NCBI GenBank assembly: GCA_016793585.1
Contig: JAEUJR010000574.1
Location: 1 to 8,429, forward strand
Direction of reading: 5' to 3'
Length of the DNA: 8,429 nt
Source: Archangium sp.
Lineage (GTDB): Bacteria; Myxococcota; Myxococcia; Myxococcales; Myxococcaceae
Within the stretch, counting starts at the first letter, position 1; every line of letters starts with the position of its first letter. This document shows, piece by piece, positions 5,794-8,429 of the stretch. Both the position numbers and the translations under genes were made by a program. Below the pieces are notes generated by a model, which did no database searches, had not been told where the DNA came from, and saw only the letters and a list, made by a program, of their open reading frames with translations.

Positions 5794-6336
5794 TCAGCCG
5801 ACCAGGAAGGAGACCTCGAAGCGATGCGTCGTCGGCTCCGCGTGCTCGCTCACGATTCGGCCTGCCTTCGCGAGGCTGAAGCCGACGTCGAAGAGCCCGA
5901 CCCACACGGCCGCCAGCTCGACGGGCACGGGCTCGGGGAAGACGAACGACACCGTCGCGCCCGCGCCGCCGTCCTTGTAGGCGACTCGCGACTCCACGCC
6001 TTGCACGCCGGCGCCGACGAAGGCCGAGAGCTTCGAGAGCAGCGCCTCGACCGGAGACCGCGTGAGCGCGAGCACCACACTGGCGAGCGGGCGCACCAGC
6101 GGGCCCATGCCGTCGCGAGACGCGCGAATGCTCACCTCGCGGGCCTTCTCGTTGCCGAGGCGGGTGACGAGCTCGATGAGCAGCTCACCTGGCCACCACG
6201 ACTGGGTGTGCGGCGTCTGCAGCGCCGTGCGTGTCTGGCTCGACAGGCCTTCGAGCCTGTCTTCGAGCGCGAGCGAGCGCAGGGCGCCCGCCATCGACTT
6301 CAGGTACTTCGCGCTCACCTTCCACGAGGTGCTCAT
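5794..6336 (-). CDS. Small myxobacterial protein resembling DUF2378/TIGR02265
   Basis: 180 residues, no signal peptide or membrane segment. The layout resembles the Myxococcales paralogous family DUF2378 (TIGR02265). A helical N-terminal half contains 'SWWPGELLIELVTRLG' (46-61), corresponding to the family's 'WYP-x-x-L-x-x-x-L' stretch. A helix with 'SRDGMGPLVRPLASVVLALTRSP' follows at about 88-110. Then comes a beta-hairpin region 'SRVAYKDGGAGATVSFVFPEPVP' (about 121-143), a helix with 'WVGLFDVGFSLAKAG', and a closing strand 'HRFEVSF'. The role of the family is unknown. The resemblance is one of architecture, not of a decisive signature, so the family assignment is tentative; that this is a real gene is likely from its length, codon bias and tidy position. 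It begins 18 bp after the stop of the TIGR02996 gene on the same strand, so the two may be co-transcribed. No Shine-Dalgarno is visible. Confidence 0.68.
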   Translation of the reverse strand: MSTSWKVSAKYLKSMAGALRSLALEDRLEGLSSQTRTALQTPHTQSWWPGELLIELVTRLGNEKAREVSIRASRDGMGPLVRPLASVVLALTRSPVEALLSKLSAFVGAGVQGVESRVAYKDGGAGATVSFVFPEPVPVELAAVWVGLFDVGFSLAKAGRIVSEHAEPTTHRFEVSFLVG

Positions 6337-6344
6337 CGCGGGGG

Positions 6345-6350
6345 ACTGTA
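6345..6350 (-). promoter_or_regulatory. TACAGT element, possible -10 box before the DUF2378-like gene
   Basis: On the minus strand TACAGT (a T-A-x-x-x-T hexamer) begins 4 bases after the stop of the upstream gene and ends 8 C-rich bases before the ATG. The arrangement is nearly identical to that before ychF (TACAGG plus 8 bases). There is no Shine-Dalgarno, which fits a near-leaderless transcript. No clear -35 box is visible. Confidence 0.33.
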
Positions 6351-6354
6351 GTCG

Positions 6355-8169
6355 TCAGCGCTCGACGGGAACACCGCGCTCGGTCTCGAAGAAGGTCACC
6401 ATGCGAGCGACCTGCTCGACGTCGGAGCGAGGGTCGAAGAAGCGAAGCGGGTCGTCGTCGAAGCGGCGCTCCATCAACCGAACGCGCTTCACCACGCCAC
6501 TGGCTGCGGCGCTGGCGAGCCAGCTCTTCGAGAGGTCCGAGGGCACCGTCGTGAAGCCCAGCGTGCCGCCCTCGAGCTCGTAGCGGCACACGTATGACTC
6601 CACCGACAGCCGCTGCACCTTCGTGGCCCACCTCGCCATCGCTTCACCAGAGAACGTCTGCTGCGTCGACAGCGTCAGGTGCTTCAACTGTGGCTGCGTC
6701 GCCAGCAGCGCATCGACGGCAGCCTCGGTGAGGACGTGGCTGGTGAGGGTGAGGTGCTCGAGGCGAACCGGCTCGAGCAGGGCCGGCCGTGGCGCATGGT
6801 TGACGCGAAGATTCAGGCTTCTCAGGTTCTCGAGCGTCTCGAGCGCGTTCACGGGCAGCGGCAGGTGGGCGTGGTCGTCGATGGTGAGCGAGCGCAACGA
6901 AGGCAGGGGCCGCAGCAGCCCATCGGGAAGGTGCTTGAGCCAGTTGGTGGCGAGCTCGAGGTGTTCGAGCGTCAGGCCCTCGAACAGGCCTGGCTCGACC
7001 ACCGTGCCCTCTTCCGAGTGCGCCGCGAGCGACCTCAGCGAAGGCAGCTTCGACAAGAACGCCTTCGTGGGGCCGGTGACCGAGATGGCGCGCCAGCTGC
7101 GCTCGACGGGGCGCAGGCCCGCGACGATGGCGCTGGTGAGGCCGCTCAGCGCTTTGACGTGGGCGAACGTCGGGTGCTCGAGGAACTCCAGCGCGAGCTT
7201 CGTCGAGAGCCGGTCGAGCCACTCGACCTCGTTCACCGTCGCCCACGCGCGTTCACCGAGCACCTTCCTCGCCGAGGCCGGCTTCAGGGTGATGAACTCG
7301 GGAAAGCCACGACCCATGCGAAACGTTCCACCGTTCGCGAGCGGCAGCGCCCACGCCGTGAGGCGTTTCTGGTCTTTCGCGAGCTCGCGCTCACGCTGCA
7401 GCTGCTCGGGCGTGCCCTGGCCTCGCGCGCGCTGAATCTGGAGCGAGATGAACTCTCCACGAACGTCACCGCGCTCCGAGAGGCTGTCGGCGAAGACGAG
7501 GCGGGGCGTGTCGTCGTCGGGCGCCGCGTAGATGAGCTCGAGCAGCTCGGTGTCGCTCTGGCTCCGGGCCTTCTTCTTCGCGGGCGCGGGTTCGAACGTT
7601 CGCTCGAGCTCGGCGAGGCGCGCTTCGTCTCTTGCCGAGAGCTTCTTCGGCTCGACGTCGGCCATCGCCTTCGCGGCGCGCGCGAGCTGGCTGCTGGTCC
7701 AGTCGCCCACCGTCGTCTCGATGATGGCTTTGTAGCGGGGCGCGAGGTCGGCCATGGCGTCACGGGCGCGCACGTCTCTGGCTTCGGTGAAGACCTCGAT
7801 GACCTGGGTCACGAACTGCTTGAAGACGTTGGCGCGCCACGGCGGTGCCTCGAGCACGGCCAGCAGCTCGTCGATGACGCGCGGGTCGTTGCGCTTCGAC
7901 AACAGCTTCACGCGGTCGGTCGCCTCTTCGGCGGTCGTCGTGCGCAGCGCGGCAAAGAGCCTGGCGAGGTCGAGCGGGTCATTCTGCTCGGCGAGCTCGT
8001 GCCACGCGTCGGTGTCGGCCTTCTTCTTTCCAGCGCCGACCACCGGGCGCTCCGGAGTCTTCGCGAGCTCTGCCTTCGCGGCTGCGGTGGCGATGGCAGC
8101 CCAGCGAGGGTGCCGGCTGGTTCTCCATGCGGCGGTCGCTTCCGAGAGGGTGTCCTTCTCTTTTGCCAT
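6355..8169 (-). CDS. TIGR02996-domain protein with HEAT-like N-terminus and leucine-rich repeats
   Basis: 604 residues from the ATG at 8169. A frame extending to 8328 exists, but it would overlap the lipoprotein gene and its repeat and adds only low-complexity sequence. Residues about 50-190 are alpha-helical and HEAT-like ('RNDPRVIDELLAVLEAPPWRANVF', 93-116). Residues 206-245 match the TIGR02996 repeat-companion domain: 'ELLELIYAAPDDDTPRLVFADSLSERGD', then 'RGEFISLQ' (238-244). Residues about 370-525 contain irregular leucine-rich repeats ('LEHLELATNWLKHLP', 'LRSLTIDDHAHLPLP', 'LRSLNLRVNHAPRP', 'LEHLTLTSHVLTE', 'LKHLTLSTQQTF'). The TIGR02996 plus LRR combination is common in myxobacteria and planctomycetes; its function is unknown, probably protein-protein recognition. 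There is no signal peptide, so it is likely cytoplasmic. It starts divergently, 61 bp from the lipoprotein gene. Confidence 0.9.
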   Translation of the reverse strand: MAKEKDTLSEATAAWRTSRHPRWAAIATAAAKAELAKTPERPVVGAGKKKADTDAWHELAEQNDPLDLARLFAALRTTTAEEATDRVKLLSKRNDPRVIDELLAVLEAPPWRANVFKQFVTQVIEVFTEARDVRARDAMADLAPRYKAIIETTVGDWTSSQLARAAKAMADVEPKKLSARDEARLAELERTFEPAPAKKKARSQSDTELLELIYAAPDDDTPRLVFADSLSERGDVRGEFISLQIQRARGQGTPEQLQRERELAKDQKRLTAWALPLANGGTFRMGRGFPEFITLKPASARKVLGERAWATVNEVEWLDRLSTKLALEFLEHPTFAHVKALSGLTSAIVAGLRPVERSWRAISVTGPTKAFLSKLPSLRSLAAHSEEGTVVEPGLFEGLTLEHLELATNWLKHLPDGLLRPLPSLRSLTIDDHAHLPLPVNALETLENLRSLNLRVNHAPRPALLEPVRLEHLTLTSHVLTEAAVDALLATQPQLKHLTLSTQQTFSGEAMARWATKVQRLSVESYVCRYELEGGTLGFTTVPSDLSKSWLASAAASGVVKRVRLMERRFDDDPLRFFDPRSDVEQVARMVTFFETERGVPVER

Positions 8170-8230
8170 GCGGCGCACGGTACAGCGGAGGTGGGTCGAC
8201 GGCGCGCCTCGTGGGTGATTGAAGGGCTGA
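8170..8230. promoter_or_regulatory. Divergent intergenic region
   Basis: These 61 bp separate two divergently read genes and must hold or overlap both promoters. For the minus-strand gene the TACCGT element is the only candidate. For the plus-strand lipoprotein the sequence GAAGGG at 8221-8226, 4 bases before the ATG, is a usable Shine-Dalgarno; no clear -10/-35 pair is seen for it. Confidence 0.5.
8177..8182 (-). promoter_or_regulatory. TACCGT element, possible -10 box before the TIGR02996 gene
   Basis: On the minus strand TACCGT (a T-A-x-x-x-T hexamer) ends 7 bases before the ATG at 8169. No Shine-Dalgarno is visible between them. This fits the TAC-at-minus-13/14 pattern seen at other genes here and would give a transcript with almost no leader. 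No -35 consensus is apparent. Confidence 0.33.
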
Positions 8231-8429
8231 ATGCGTCGAGTGCTCGTGGTCGGTTGTCTGGTCGGTGTCGCCTGCGGGCAGATGCCCTCGATGGTGGAAG
8301 ACGCGGGCTCGGTGATGGACGCGGGCACGGCAGTCGACGCAGGCGTGACGATGGACGCAGGCGTGACGACGGACGCAGGCGTGACGATGGACGCAGGCGT
8401 GACGACGGACGCAGGCGTGACGATGGACG
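8231..8429 (+). CDS. Lipoprotein with Asp-Ala-Gly tandem repeats (5' part only)
   Basis: The first 66 codons are present and the gene runs off the window. The start is an ATG at 8231 with GAAGGG just upstream. The N-terminus is lipoprotein-like: Arg2-Arg3, hydrophobic 4-14, and Cys15 in 'GVAC'. That is an acceptable though not ideal lipobox, because position -3 is Gly rather than Leu. From residue 24 it consists of six-residue units beginning Asp-Ala-Gly: DAGSVM, DAGTAV, then DAGVTM and DAGVTT alternating. Such Asp/Ala/Gly/Thr linkers typically sit between the lipid anchor and a folded domain in myxobacterial surface lipoproteins. The residue after Cys15 is Gly, not Asp, so outer-membrane sorting would be expected under the E. 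coli rule. The functional domain lies outside the window. Confidence 0.8.
   Translation, partial: MRRVLVVGCLVGVACGQMPSMVEDAGSVMDAGTAVDAGVTMDAGVTTDAGVTMDAGVTTDAGVTMD
8300..8429 (+). repeat. 18-bp coding tandem repeat (minisatellite)
   Basis: Seven in-frame units of 18 bp (8300-8425) and the start of an eighth. Units 1-2 are diverged. Units 3-7 (from 8336) are identical except for one base, reading GACGCAGGCGTGACGATG or the same with final ACG, in strict alternation. The effective perfect unit is therefore 36 bp: 8336-8371 equals 8372-8407, and 8408-8429 continues the match. It encodes (DAGVTM/DAGVTT)n. The array continues past the window, so the full copy number is unknown. Confidence 0.95.

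Noticed and set aside
5510..5980. Plus-strand small open frames across the 5618-5793 gap
   Set aside because: They overlap two minus-strand genes, lack ribosome-binding sites and have no recognisable domain.
8170..8328. Upstream extension of the TIGR02996 protein by 53 residues
   Set aside because: It would run through the start of the divergent lipoprotein gene and the 5' part of its repeat; the ATG at 8169 with the TACCGT element is the natural start.
8300..8429. CRISPR array
   Set aside because: Units are only 18 bp, directly adjoining without spacers, and in frame with a lipoprotein gene.

Overview
The window is GC-rich bacterial DNA with strong third-position G/C bias. Its gene content points to a myxobacterium (Myxococcota, probably suborder Cystobacterineae). 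The lineage markers are myxobacterial-type PilZ domains (TIGR02266-like), a TIGR02996 repeat-companion domain, a small protein resembling the Myxococcales family DUF2378/TIGR02265, and a lipoprotein with Asp-Ala-Gly tandem repeats. These assignments were read by eye from motifs; no database search was run.

Left part (1-5160, all + strand): the 3' end of a short-chain dehydrogenase; a PilZ protein with a long coiled coil; a small secreted protein with a transglutaminase-like Cys-His-Asp arrangement; the universal ATPase YchF; a two-PilZ plus receiver protein; and an AraC-type regulator with a GyrI-like effector-binding domain. Spacing tightens from 120 bp (before the secreted protein) to 35, 24 and finally 3 bp. 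ychF, the receiver protein and the AraC gene could therefore share a transcript, although nothing suggests one shared pathway.

Right part (5153-8169, all - strand): a stand-alone GyrI-like protein whose stop overlaps that of the AraC-GyrI gene tail to tail; a 176-bp gap with inverted repeats; a DUF2378-like protein; and a 604-residue HEAT-like/TIGR02996/leucine-rich-repeat protein. A 61-bp divergent intergenic region follows. At the right edge (8231 onward, + strand) a lipoprotein gene begins and quickly enters an 18-bp tandem repeat that runs off the window.

Functionally this is a signalling and regulation neighbourhood: two PilZ proteins, a receiver domain and two GyrI-like ligand-binding proteins. 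It also holds one housekeeping gene and several lineage-specific proteins of unknown role. I see no mobile element, CRISPR array, rRNA or tRNA. The best candidates for something undescribed are the secreted transglutaminase-like protein, the convergent pair of GyrI-domain genes, the PilZ-PilZ-receiver fusion, and a recurring TAC-containing element 7-8 bases before several start codons.
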